Source: Candidatus Krumholzibacteriia bacterium (GTDB lineage: Bacteria; Krumholzibacteriota; Krumholzibacteriia; G020349025). From it: a stretch of 60,956 bases of DNA. The stretch lies in the NCBI GenBank assembly GCA_035649275.1, contig DASRJW010000119.1, forward strand, positions 1-60,956, in the 5' to 3' direction. The position numbers were made by a program, and so were the translations under genes. Positions 16,765-26,900 of the stretch are shown here, one piece after another. The stretch's first letter is position 1, and every line of letters starts with the position of its first letter. Below the pieces are notes generated by a model. It was not told where the DNA came from. It saw only the letters and a list, made by a program, of their open reading frames with translations, and did not search any database.

Positions 16765-17453
16765 TGGAAGATCCTCTTGCTGAAGGTGATCCGGTTGCCC
16801 GTGGGATTGAACTCGTGCTGCATCGTGTCCAACAGCAGCCGCATGATGGTGATGCCATAGCCGCGGGTGCTGCGCTTCTCCAAACGCTCCGCGATCCCCG
16901 TCGCCGGCAGACGCGACGGATCGAAAGGCCGGCAGGTGTCCTGCACCCAGCCGCGGATCTCGTCGGGGAAGAAGTGGAGGTGTACGTCGATGTGAGCCGG
17001 GCCGCGGGAGCGCAGGCCATGCTCGACGATGTTGGCGCAGATCTCGTAGATGGCGATCCGGAGCTGCACCAGATGCTTGCGCTGCTCCCCATAGGTAGCG
17101 AGCAACAAGCCAGCGTAGCGCGATAGCAGGGGCAAGCAATCCGGGGAGTTCCGGAACCTGCCATCGTAGACGGGCATGCCGTCCTGGAGGGCCCAGGCAT
17201 GCTGCACCAGGTTCCCCGGAGAGGCGACGGTCGTCAGCCTCGCCTGGGTGGCCGCTGGCAGCACGGTCTCCCGCAGGGTGAAGCGCTTGTGGACGCCATT
17301 TTCCTCCACCCGGAGCGAGACCTGTCGCAGCTGCAACATCCGCGACGCCTCGACGATGCGCCAGAAATCCGACTCCCAGCTCGACGACAGGGCACCAGCG
17401 TGGAGCAGTTCCGCTCCGCCCGCGGCCAGATCGATGCGATCGAGCACGATCAT
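16761..17453 (-). CDS. Anti-sigma/serine kinase-like ATP-binding protein (HATPase_c_2)
   Basis: 230 residues. The C-terminal half has the N-box helix IAIYEICANIVEHGL and a G-box-like segment, STRGYGITIMRLLLDTMQHEF, both typical of SpoIIAB/RsbW-type kinases that phosphorylate STAS partners. The N-terminal 110 residues (including FRNSPDCLPLLSRYAGLLLA) are not the core kinase fold and may be a partner-binding extension. The start has AGGGAGG eight bases upstream and overlaps the phosphatase stop by an ATGA. No sigma factor is encoded next to it, so the target could be a diguanylate cyclase, another enzyme or a sigma factor encoded elsewhere. Confidence 0.8.
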   Translation of the reverse strand: MIVLDRIDLAAGGAELLHAGALSSSWESDFWRIVEASRMLQLRQVSLRVEENGVHKRFTLRETVLPAATQARLTTVASPGNLVQHAWALQDGMPVYDGRFRNSPDCLPLLSRYAGLLLATYGEQRKHLVQLRIAIYEICANIVEHGLRSRGPAHIDVHLHFFPDEIRGWVQDTCRPFDPSRLPATGIAERLEKRSTRGYGITIMRLLLDTMQHEFNPTGNRITFSKRIFQ

Positions 17454-19003
17454 GCCGGCGCCTCCCTGGGAGCGGACACCACGCCGGCGGCGTGCGCCGC
17501 GGCGGCCGGCGCCGTCGCCAGTCGTTGCAGGGCGAGGAGGGTGAGATCGTCGCTCGGTGGTTCCGCGCCCCGGTGCGCCTCGACGCGCCGGCGGAGCCTT
17601 TCTACCGCGGCGTGCGCGCTGCTGCATCCCTCCAAGAGTTGCAAAACGGCAGGCGAACCCAGCTGCTCCCCGCGGGCGTTCATCGTTTCCAGGAGGCCAT
17701 CGGTGTAAAGGAGCAGACCGTCTCCCGGGGCGAAGGACAGCTCGTGACGCTGTAGGCTTTCCTGGAAGCGCGCTTCGTCGAAGATCCCCATGGGTTTGCC
17801 CCGGGCCGGCAAATAACGGGCGCCGCCGGAACCGAAGACCGCCGGCGGGCACTGCCCGGCGCTGGCGTAGGTGAAGGAGTGCAGCCGCGTATCGAGCACG
17901 CCATAGAGACAGGTGACGAACATGCCACGTCCCATGCTGTGACGCAGCATCCGGCTCGCGGCGAGCAGGACGTCCACCGGGTCGCGACCCGCGGTGGCGA
18001 GACCGCGGAGCGTCGTCCGCAGCATGGCCATGACCACGAGCCCCGGAATGCCCTTGCCGCTCACGTCGGCGGTGGCGAGAGCGAGGCGCTGCTCGTCGAG
18101 GGCGAAAACGTCGTAGTAGTCGCCGCTCACCTCGAGGGCAGGGGTGTAATGCGCCTCTAGTTCGTAACCAGGGGCCGCCTGCACCACCCTCGGGAGCAAC
18201 ATCGATTGCAGCTGCCCGGCGATTTCGAGCTCGCGATCGAGCCTCTCCTTCTGCACCAGGTCGGTCTGGGCCTTCTCCAGGTTCTCGGCCATGGAGTTGA
18301 TCAGGTTCGCGAACAGGCCGAGCTCGTTGCGCGAGCGCACCCGGACCCGGGTACCGAGATCGCCGGCGCCGAGGCGTTGCACGCCGCGGCGCAACGGCCC
18401 GAGGGGGCGCAGGTTGAGGTGCACGACACCGGTCACCGCCAGGAGGGTGAGCAGCGTTGCCAATCCACCCACGGAGACGAGGTAAGCCTGAGCCTGCCAC
18501 ACCGTGCTCTCGATCTCGTCGCGGCTGGCACGCAAGACGAGCCTGCCCACGTTCCTGTCCACGTGCCGGATGGGGCTCTCGACGACCAGGTGCGGCCCTT
18601 CGAGCCACACCGATTCGCCGGCGAGACCGGGGATGACGAGGGCGCGGCGCTCCGGCGGTGGCGGTAGGCGCGTGCCGACACGCAAGAGGTCGCGATGTCC
18701 CTGCACCCGCCCGTTCGCATCGAGGATGACGAGGTCGATGAGATCGGGAGTCTCGGCAAGAGCGCTGCGGATGAGCGCGTGCAGGCCGAGCTCCGGATCG
18801 TGGCGGAGCAAGGGGGCCGCCGCTCCGAGCGACAGGCTGCGGCTCTTGGCGAGGAGACGCAGGGTGAGCTCCCGGGTCAGGGTTTCCCGCGCCCGGCGCA
18901 CCACGGTGGTCACGGTGAACGCGAAGGCCAGACCGGTGACGAGGGCCACGGTGACGCCGAGCTGCACGCCGAGACGCTGGTGGAAGCGCGTCCTAGGGCT
19001 CAC
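17450..19003 (-). CDS. Membrane sensor with HAMP and SpoIIE-type PP2C phosphatase domain
   Basis: 517 residues. Two membrane segments (about 15-33 and 175-197) bracket a periplasmic sensor region of about 140 residues, followed by a HAMP domain (RRGVQRLGAGDLGTRVRVRS) and a signalling helix. The PP2C domain has SGDYYDVFALDE, ATADVSGKGIPG and DGLLLYTDGLLE, carrying the metal-binding aspartates. This family dephosphorylates STAS proteins, and a STAS gene lies two genes downstream. The GTG start has GGGAGGG seven bases before it and overlaps the stop of the PorV/TPR gene by 11 bases. It would report an envelope signal to the partner-switching pair downstream. Confidence 0.88.
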   Translation of the reverse strand: MSPRTRFHQRLGVQLGVTVALVTGLAFAFTVTTVVRRARETLTRELTLRLLAKSRSLSLGAAAPLLRHDPELGLHALIRSALAETPDLIDLVILDANGRVQGHRDLLRVGTRLPPPPERRALVIPGLAGESVWLEGPHLVVESPIRHVDRNVGRLVLRASRDEIESTVWQAQAYLVSVGGLATLLTLLAVTGVVHLNLRPLGPLRRGVQRLGAGDLGTRVRVRSRNELGLFANLINSMAENLEKAQTDLVQKERLDRELEIAGQLQSMLLPRVVQAAPGYELEAHYTPALEVSGDYYDVFALDEQRLALATADVSGKGIPGLVVMAMLRTTLRGLATAGRDPVDVLLAASRMLRHSMGRGMFVTCLYGVLDTRLHSFTYASAGQCPPAVFGSGGARYLPARGKPMGIFDEARFQESLQRHELSFAPGDGLLLYTDGLLETMNARGEQLGSPAVLQLLEGCSSAHAAVERLRRRVEAHRGAEPPSDDLTLLALQRLATAPAAAAHAAGVVSAPREAPA

Positions 19004-20945
19004 GGCGGCCCTCCCCGATTTGTTCGACTTCGAGCTTCTCCTCCAGGATGCGGGCGCGGTAGCGCAACGCCTTCTCGTTGGCGGGATCGATCTCCAGGAC
19101 CTGGCGGCAGCGCTCGAGCGCCGCGTCGTACTGCCCGCGGCCGTAGAGTTCGACGCCTTCGAAGAGATAGGCCTTGATCAGATTCTCGCCCACACCTTCG
19201 AAATGCGGCGACTCGAGCCAGACAGCGCGCCAATTGCGGATGGCGCGCTCGAAATCGCGCTTCCCGAATGCGGCCAATCCTTCTTGGTACAAGCGCTCGA
19301 GGTCGCGCTGCTCCGCCGCCGAGAGCCGCCGCGGTGGTGCCGGGGAGCGGTCCTCGGGAGCGTGCTCCTTCGGCGTGAGGGTGGCCACCGCGGTGGGTTG
19401 CTTGGCGGCTGCGGCACGCGCCTTCGCGGCGCGGACGCTGTTGCGGAGCTCGAGGCCGAGCTCGTGGCGCGGCTCGAGACGCAGCAGCTCGGAGAGCGTT
19501 GCCTCGGCCTTGGACCAATCGCCGGCGCTGAAGCGGGCGAGAGCTTCGGCGAAGAGCTGGCGCAGGTTGCGGTCGCGGTCGGCGGCGCGCTGCAGGCGCT
19601 CGCGCGCCTGCTGCAAGCCGGCGCGAGCCAGCGTGTCGTCCGGCCAGCGCTCCACGATGGCCTGGAAATCGGCCGCCGCTTGCCCCAGGTTGCCCGCCTG
19701 CAAAGCGGCGACGGCGCTCGCGTGCAGCAGCTGCCGTTGCGTCGCGTCCTCGCGGGCACGCGCCCGGGGTTCTTCCGGGTCGACGGCGAGGACGCGCCGG
19801 TAAAGAAGGAGTGCCGCCTCGAAACGCTCGGCGGCGAAGGCGCTGTCCGCTGCAGCCAGGGCTTTCTCTTCCGTGTCGCGTTCGCGCGCCGCGAGGAGTT
19901 GTTCGAGTTCCGCCGTCACACGGCGTTGCTCCTCCTGCCGCCGCGCTTGGCGGCGGTCGGTGAGACTGGCGCCGAACTGCACGCCCAGGCTGAGGAGGTC
20001 GTTGCGGGGCAACGCATCGGCTGGACGCAGCGCGTAGTCGAAGCGGATGTTCCGATACGCCAGACCGAGACCCACGGTGGGGTGACCGTCGTCGTAACCG
20101 CCCCGCAACATCAGCATCCCTTGATAGGAAAGCTCCAGCCCGGCGCCGGGCCGCGGCTGCGCCGCGCTCGGCAAGTCGACATCCACGGCCGCCACCCAGG
20201 CCAGGCGCGCTGGCGCCCAGGTGCCGCCGTAGCCGAGGCCGAGCTTGAGACTGCGCGGATCGCGAACCTCATCCTCGGCGAGGGCCAGCCGCGGCTCGAC
20301 CGCGTTCTGCAAGTTGGCACCCAGGCTCAACCAATGTTGGCCCGGACCGGTGCTCTCGTACTGCAGCGCGATTCCCAAATCCAGGCCGACGCTGGCGTCG
20401 CTCGTCGCGTCGACCGCTTGCTGCGCGACGCGGAGCGAACCGCCGAGGGCCACGAGGCCACCGACGTTGCGACCGAAGCCGACCATGAGGCTCGACTCGG
20501 AGTTCTCGAAGGTCCCGAGCGAACGGTTGCGCTCGTCCACCCGTTCGATTCCGGAGACATCGAGACGTTGGTAGCCGAACGCGAGCGTGCCGAAGTCGAG
20601 CATCGGGTAGCTGCCGAAGGCAGCGTGGTAGAGGCTCCCATCCAGAAAGAGCTGGGTGCGGAAGAGACTGAGATCGGCGCGCGCAGTCGAGGCGAGGCGC
20701 GCCGGATTCCAGAAGAGCGCTTCGGCACTCCGCGACGTCGCCGCTCCCGTGCGTCCCATGGCCTGTTCCCGCGCGCCTGAGCCGAGCTGGAACGGGCTCT
20801 GGGTGCCGCCATCGTCTTGCGCGATGGCGGCGCCGTGCAAAGCGAACCAGACGCAGGCACCGAGAAGGAACGTTCGGGCCGCTGCCGCGAGACGAGAGTC
20901 GTGGCAGCGGTCCGTCGTACCGGTCATTCTCCACGGCAGCTTCAT
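18993..20945 (-). CDS. PorV/PorQ-like outer-membrane protein fused to TPR repeats
   Basis: 650 residues. After a signal peptide the first 300 residues look like the PorV/PorQ (UPF0164) barrel family: GAREQAMGRTGAATS, AEALFWNPARLA, alternating amphipathic strands and a terminal LGVQFGASL strand. A charged coiled stretch (about 340-375) leads into six or more TPR-like helical repeats to the end, such as ALLLYRRVLAVDPEEPRARA and LERCRQVLEIDPANEKALRY. In type IX systems PorV shuttles secreted substrates, so with the giant FlgD-tailed protein directly upstream this may be a dedicated partner. The ATG overlaps the giant gene's stop (ATGA). The fusion of barrel and TPR is unusual. Confidence 0.7.
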   Translation of the reverse strand: MKLPWRMTGTTDRCHDSRLAAAARTFLLGACVWFALHGAAIAQDDGGTQSPFQLGSGAREQAMGRTGAATSRSAEALFWNPARLASTARADLSLFRTQLFLDGSLYHAAFGSYPMLDFGTLAFGYQRLDVSGIERVDERNRSLGTFENSESSLMVGFGRNVGGLVALGGSLRVAQQAVDATSDASVGLDLGIALQYESTGPGQHWLSLGANLQNAVEPRLALAEDEVRDPRSLKLGLGYGGTWAPARLAWVAAVDVDLPSAAQPRPGAGLELSYQGMLMLRGGYDDGHPTVGLGLAYRNIRFDYALRPADALPRNDLLSLGVQFGASLTDRRQARRQEEQRRVTAELEQLLAARERDTEEKALAAADSAFAAERFEAALLLYRRVLAVDPEEPRARAREDATQRQLLHASAVAALQAGNLGQAAADFQAIVERWPDDTLARAGLQQARERLQRAADRDRNLRQLFAEALARFSAGDWSKAEATLSELLRLEPRHELGLELRNSVRAAKARAAAAKQPTAVATLTPKEHAPEDRSPAPPRRLSAAEQRDLERLYQEGLAAFGKRDFERAIRNWRAVWLESPHFEGVGENLIKAYLFEGVELYGRGQYDAALERCRQVLEIDPANEKALRYRARILEEKLEVEQIGEGRREP

Positions 20946-23900
20946 CGCTTCACCGCCAGCTTGCGGAGGAAGGTGCCGCCGCCGGTGCCGTTCACCACGA
21001 GCCGCAGCAAATACGTGCCGTTCCGCACCATGTCGCCGGCGCCATTGCGGCCGTCCCAGCGCAGGTCGTCGTGCAGGCCCGCACCGAGTGGCGTGGCTTG
21101 GAGCAAGCTCACGACGCGTTCGCCGGTGAGTGTGTAGATCTCGGCGCTCACCTGTGCGTCCGCTTCGAGGACGAAAGTGATGTGACAATCGCCGTGCAGT
21201 GCCGGGGTGAACGGATTCGGGTAGCTGCTCAAGCTTTCGCGCAGGTTCGTCGCCGCCAGATGCACCGAGGGGGAGAGCCACGGCAAAGTGGCGCCGTCGA
21301 GGGGTCGGGTTGGGACCAAGACGCCGCCGGAGCTCGCTTCCACGCCGTCCGCTTGCAGCGCCAGGCGGAAGTCGGCGACCCGTGGGCTCCCGAGGACATC
21401 GAGTTCGAGGTCGAGATCCTGTGCCTCGCCGGGAGCCAGCGGCGGCAGGCTCGACAGATCGACCGCGAGGCTGTCCGCCACGAACACCGCCGTGAGGCTC
21501 TGCGCACCGAAGCGCAGGCGCGCCGCAGCGGCGAGAGAGCTCACGGCCAGCGGTGCTCCTTGCGCATCCCGCACGAGCAGCGCCAGCGCCAGCGGCTGGA
21601 TCGCCGCCTCGTTGGCGCCGCCGGGGTGCTGCAGTCGGAGCGCGATGACGTGCTCCGTGGCGCCGCGGCGGATGTTGGCCGGCGGCTCCGCCTTCGGACC
21701 GGCGGCGACGCCGAGAGGTGGCGCCACGATGCGCACGAGCTCGGTGGCGAAGGGCAGCGCCCCCGTCGTCGCGAGCAGGCGCGAGGGATCGTTGGCATCG
21801 CGCAGCTGCAGGGCCTGCGACTCGAAGGAGAACCGCAGCCACGTTGTCGCCACGGTCGCCGCGAGGTCCGCCTCGATGTCGAGATCGAGCTCGGCGCCGG
21901 GCGCCACGCGGAGCGGCGTCGCCAGCGTCAAGGTCAGCCACGGGCTGCCCGACGGTGCTCCGGTCGCCGCGACCGGGTAACCGCCGGCGAGCAGTCGGGC
22001 GCTCGAGAGGACGTCGGTCACGTCGGTGCCGCGATCGTCGAGGGTGCGGAAGGTGAGGCTGCCGATCTCCACCTCCGCCGTCCCAGACGGAACCTGCAGC
22101 CGCGAAAGCGACAGCCGTGCCACCGGGAGGTTGCGCGCGCCAGGGAAAGAGGAGGGCGGCGTGCGCGAAGTGGCCTGCAGGGCGACATCGCCCGCCGGTG
22201 CCTGCACCTGCACCGGGCCCAGGATCCAGGGAAGCGCGGTCGGTGCCGGAGCGATGGCGACGGGATCGCCGCTCGTGGCGTCGCGCACGGTGAACGCACT
22301 CGAATCGAGAACGGCGATGGCGAAGGCGGGCACGCTCGCCTCGTCGCGCACATCCAGGAAGAGATCGAGCGCCTGCGGCGCGCCCGAGGCAACGAGCTGG
22401 GGGATGGCGAGGGGCAGCTGCAGGGTGGGATCCGTCCCCGGGTCGGTGGTCTCGAGGAGCGTCGTCGTGCCGTTGCGCACCGCGAGACGCCGGACGAGGC
22501 CGGCGGGCGCGAGAGGGTTGCCGCTCGAATCGCGCCAGGCGATGGACAAAGCGGTGATGCGCGCTTCGCTCTCGTCGAGAGCACCCTCGAGGGCGAAGCG
22601 GAAACGCCCGGCGTGAACGTCCCGCTGCCCGCGATCGAGCGCCAGCGGCAGGGTGCGCTCGAGCTCGACAGCGATGCGCGCCGCCTGCGTGTGAATGGTG
22701 GCCGACTGGCTCGTCCACGGCAGCGTTGCCTGCACCGTGACCGGCTGGCCGCTGTTGGCGTCCTCGGCGGCGATGGCCGTGGCACCGGCGACGCGGAGGC
22801 GCACGTTGCTCGCCGTTGCCTGCGTCGCCATGCGGGCCGAGAGCACGAGTTCCACGGCTTCGCTCCCGTGCAGGAGGGCAGGGGGCGAGAGCGGTAGCTG
22901 CACCGAGCTCGTGGCGGGCAGCGAGTCGATCTGCGCGTGCACCAGCCCGCCCGCGCGCACCTCGAGATGGTCGAACACGGCGGCAGCGGGTTGGGCGTTG
23001 CCGCTCCCGTCCTCCACCAGGATTTGCAACGCCCCGATGCGGATGTCCGCGGTGCCCGACGCCGGATCCGGATGCGACAGCTCCCACTCCATGACGGTCA
23101 CGGCCTGGCCGCGATTCACCGTCGGAGGCAGGCGCGAGACCAGGTTCGCCTCGAGGCCGCTCGGCGGCTCGACGACGACGACCGGCGTGCTCGTCGCGGG
23201 ATCGCTCTGCACCGTCGAATCCGCCACCTGGACGGTGAAGCGCAACGCTCCGGTCGCCGTGGCGGAGAATCGATAGGTGAAGCTCCCCTCAGCGCTTGGC
23301 GCCAGGGCGAGCTCCGGCGGCTCGGGTCCGCTGACGAGCACCGCGCCGCCGGGAGGATCGATGCCCAGCAGTCGGGGTACGACGCGGGTGAACGCGGTCG
23401 TGCCCTGGTTCCGGCCGAGCACGATGAGATCGAGGGTCTGCCCGCGACTGGCGAGGAGCGGAGCGACGGAGACGCTGGCGAGCAGGTCGTCAGCCGAGAA
23501 GCGGTGGACGGCGAGTGCGTCGATCGCGTTGTCGAGAGGGCCATCGTCAGCGGACGCCATGTCGACGCCGAGTACCGGGAGCCGGAGCGCGACGCGGCGG
23601 CCTTCGGTGGGTGCGGGGGAGGTGTCGAGGGTGATGTAGAAGCGCCGGCCGCCGGTCGGAATGGGGACCGGCGGCGGCTCGAACAGCAGCTGCGCGCCCT
23701 GTGCCACGGCGCTTCGCAGGCGTAGATCGGTGGCAGGGTCGAAGCCGGCTGCGGCGCCGCTCTCCTGCCACAACCAGTAGCTCGCCACGTCTTCACCGAG
23801 CACGGCCGCCGAGTCGGTGGCCACGGGCTCGAGACGGAGTGCCTGCAGCGTGTCAGGCTGCCAGCCGTTCGACGGCAGGAGCAGCGAGAAGATCAGGACG

Positions 23901-26900
23901 TTGGTCTCGTTCGCGCCCAGCGTCCGCGAGGCCACGGCGCCGTTCTCCACCTGCGCGCTCACGAAACCGTCGACGACGTCCATGCCGGGGGAATCGAGGG
24001 GGAAGGCGCCGTCGGATGCCGTGCCCAGCTCGGCGTAGCCGATGTCGGCAGCGCTTTCCAGAGTGAGGTCGAGGGTCGAGCCATCGCGCGCCGCGCTCGG
24101 GAGCAACGAGTAGGCGACGAGAAGCCGTTGCTGCTTCTGTGGCGCCAGTGCGTAGGCGAGTCCGCCGAAGCGGATGCGGCCGCCGTCGGACGTGCCCGAC
24201 GACAGCTCCCGGTCGGTGGGATCGAGGATGCCGTTGGCGTTGTCGTCGGCGACCAGATCCCAGGCCCGCAGCTCCACGGCTGCGGCGGTGCCCCGGTGCA
24301 CGAGCTCGAGGGTGCTGAGCGTGCGGGAGGCGGCGTAGCCGTTGAACAACTCGAGCACCATCACCGGTTGCCGCTCCGCATCGGGGTGCACGACGTGATC
24401 GTCGGCGATGCCGGCGATCCAGGTGATCCGATCGGGGACGGAGAAGACGAAGGGGTTGCCGCCCAGGAGCGCGCCATCGATAGGGCCGTCGTTGCCGCTC
24501 GTGACCGTGACCCCAAGAAGGGGGATACGGGCGCGGAAGGTGGCGCCGCTCTGGGGTGACTTGGAGACATCGAGGACGACGAGGAACCGGCGCGGCGAGG
24601 CGGCGAGCAGGGGCCAGCCGATTCCCGAAGCCTCCCAAACGCCACCGCTTTTCGCCTGCAGTCGGGCCACCAGCGGATCGGCGGTGCTGAAGCGACCATC
24701 GCCGTCGTCGGCGACGAGCTGCATCGCCTCGATGTCCGAGGCGGTGGCGGTGCCGCTGTTCTCCAAGCGGAAGGCTTGCAGGACGTCGTCTTCCAGGCCG
24801 TTCGCCGGCAAGGCGAGATCGAAAACCACGGTGCCCGTGCTGCCCGCGAACAGCGCTCCACCGCTGCTCGAGCGCACGGCATAGCCCCGCGCCGACTGGC
24901 CATCCACCACGGGGGGTGCCTGGGTGTCCAGTGCGGCAGGAAGCTGCACGGCGAGGCCATTCGCGGTCGCGATGTCCGTCGCCGCGGCGAGTTGAACGCG
25001 GAGCGACTCGCCGTCGCGGACGCGCAGCGAGTCGGGCGTCAGGGTGACGAGCAGCTGCACCGGTACGCCGCTCTCGAGGCCGACGCCGAGGGAGTTCCCG
25101 AAGAGGATTTGCCTCGTGCCGTCCGGCACGGTGGAGGCGATCCGAGAATCGCCGGCGCCGAGGGTACCGCTCGCATCGCTGTCGAGCCAAAGTTCGGCCG
25201 CGGCGATCTCGGCGTCGGGATCGACAGCAGGGCCGCCGGGCCCGGTCGAGGTGTGGAGCAAGTGCAGCGACATCAGGGTGTCGGTGGTGGCGCTGCGCGC
25301 CCGCAACGACAAACCGAGCACGGGTAGTCGCGTTGCCCCGCGGGGCACCGGCGCGGCTGGGCCCGGGATGCTCACCTGGGTCACTTCGAGGACGCGTTCC
25401 GCCCGGATCAACACGCTGTTGGGGTTGCTCCAGCTCTGGTCCTCGGGTCCCCGGCGGCCGGAGGCGAAGGCGAGGCCGGTGAGAGGGAGCGCACCACGGA
25501 GTTGCCGCCCGTCCCGCGCGGCCTCGGCGACATCGGCCACGACGCGCACATCGATCCCACCGGCAGGGATCGGCAGCTGGAAGCCGCTCGCCGACCAGCG
25601 TTCACCGCCGGTGTGGAAGAACTCGGCGACGTCGAGATCGACCCAGATCTCCGGAAGCGGCCGCGTGCTCCCGTTCGTTTGGCCGCTCTCGTGCCGACTC
25701 GGAGGGGCCGCATCCTCGGTGGGCCCACCTGTCGCCGCCGGGACTTGTCGCACCGCGAGCGTTTGCAGATGCAGCCGGGCGAGATCGACGCCAGAGACCG
25801 CGTCGCCGACCTGCTGCATGTCGATGCGCTCCAGCACGTCGGCTGCACCGCCATCGTCGGGGACGCGGAAGCGCAAGAGCGGCACGCCGGCAGCACCGGG
25901 GAACACGGTATCGGCGGGAAGCGGGGTGAAGGCGATCTGCGCCTGCACGAGATCAGCGACCGCCACCGACCCAGGGCTCGAGAGCGGGAATCCCTGCGGC
26001 GTCGCCACCGTGAGGGGCCCACTCCAGGTCAGGTCACCCAGCGCCGGCACGGCAGCGGATAGCGCGAGCCCATGGCGGGCGCCGGTCAGCGAGACGTCAC
26101 CGCTCACGAAGAGCGTGGCGGTTTCCGCCGTCGTCAGAGAGACGAGGAAACCCCCGGCGCCCCAGCTCCCTGCCGTGGGCGAGCCGCTGTCGAGGAGCGT
26201 GTCCGCTTGCGGTTCGAGCACCAGATCGCCATCGTCGCGCCAGAGACGCAGGTGCACCAGTCCGGTGGAGACGGCGAGGTGCAACCCCGAGAGCACCGCT
26301 GTCTGGGCGCGGTAGTTCTCGAGGCGCAAGGTGAGCAAAGGCACGTCGACGCTCCCGGGGTGCACCGTGCTCGTGCCGATGGGAAGGGGTTCGACCTGCA
26401 CGGTGGGGATGTCCACCCGCGCCGTATCGTTTGCCGGTACGGGATCGGCCTGATCGGCGCGCAGGAGCAGAGCGACGTTGGAAACGACGCCGACCCGGGC
26501 ACCCACGTCCAGCGTGGCGACCAGACGCAGCGTGGCGCTGCCGCCGACGCCGAGGCTGCCCACGCTCCACACTCCCGTGAGCGGGTCATAGGCACCTTGG
26601 CTCACCGTGTGCGAGGCGTAGTCGACGGCCGTAGGCAGCAGGTCGAGAACCTGGATCCCCGTCCCCGGGTTCGGTCCGTTGTTGACGAGGGTCACGGTGT
26701 ACGTCAGGCCCCCGCCCTCCACGGGATTCGGATCGTCGACGCTCTTGGCGACCGCCAAGTCCGTGCTAGGGGCGGCGACGGGTGTGATGGAAGCGGTGTC
26801 CGAGTCGTTGGCGCGATTGAGATCCACCTGGTTCGCCGCGCTCAGGCTGGCGGTGTTCGAGATCGGCGTCCCGGCGGTGCCGAAACCGACGCGCGCCACG

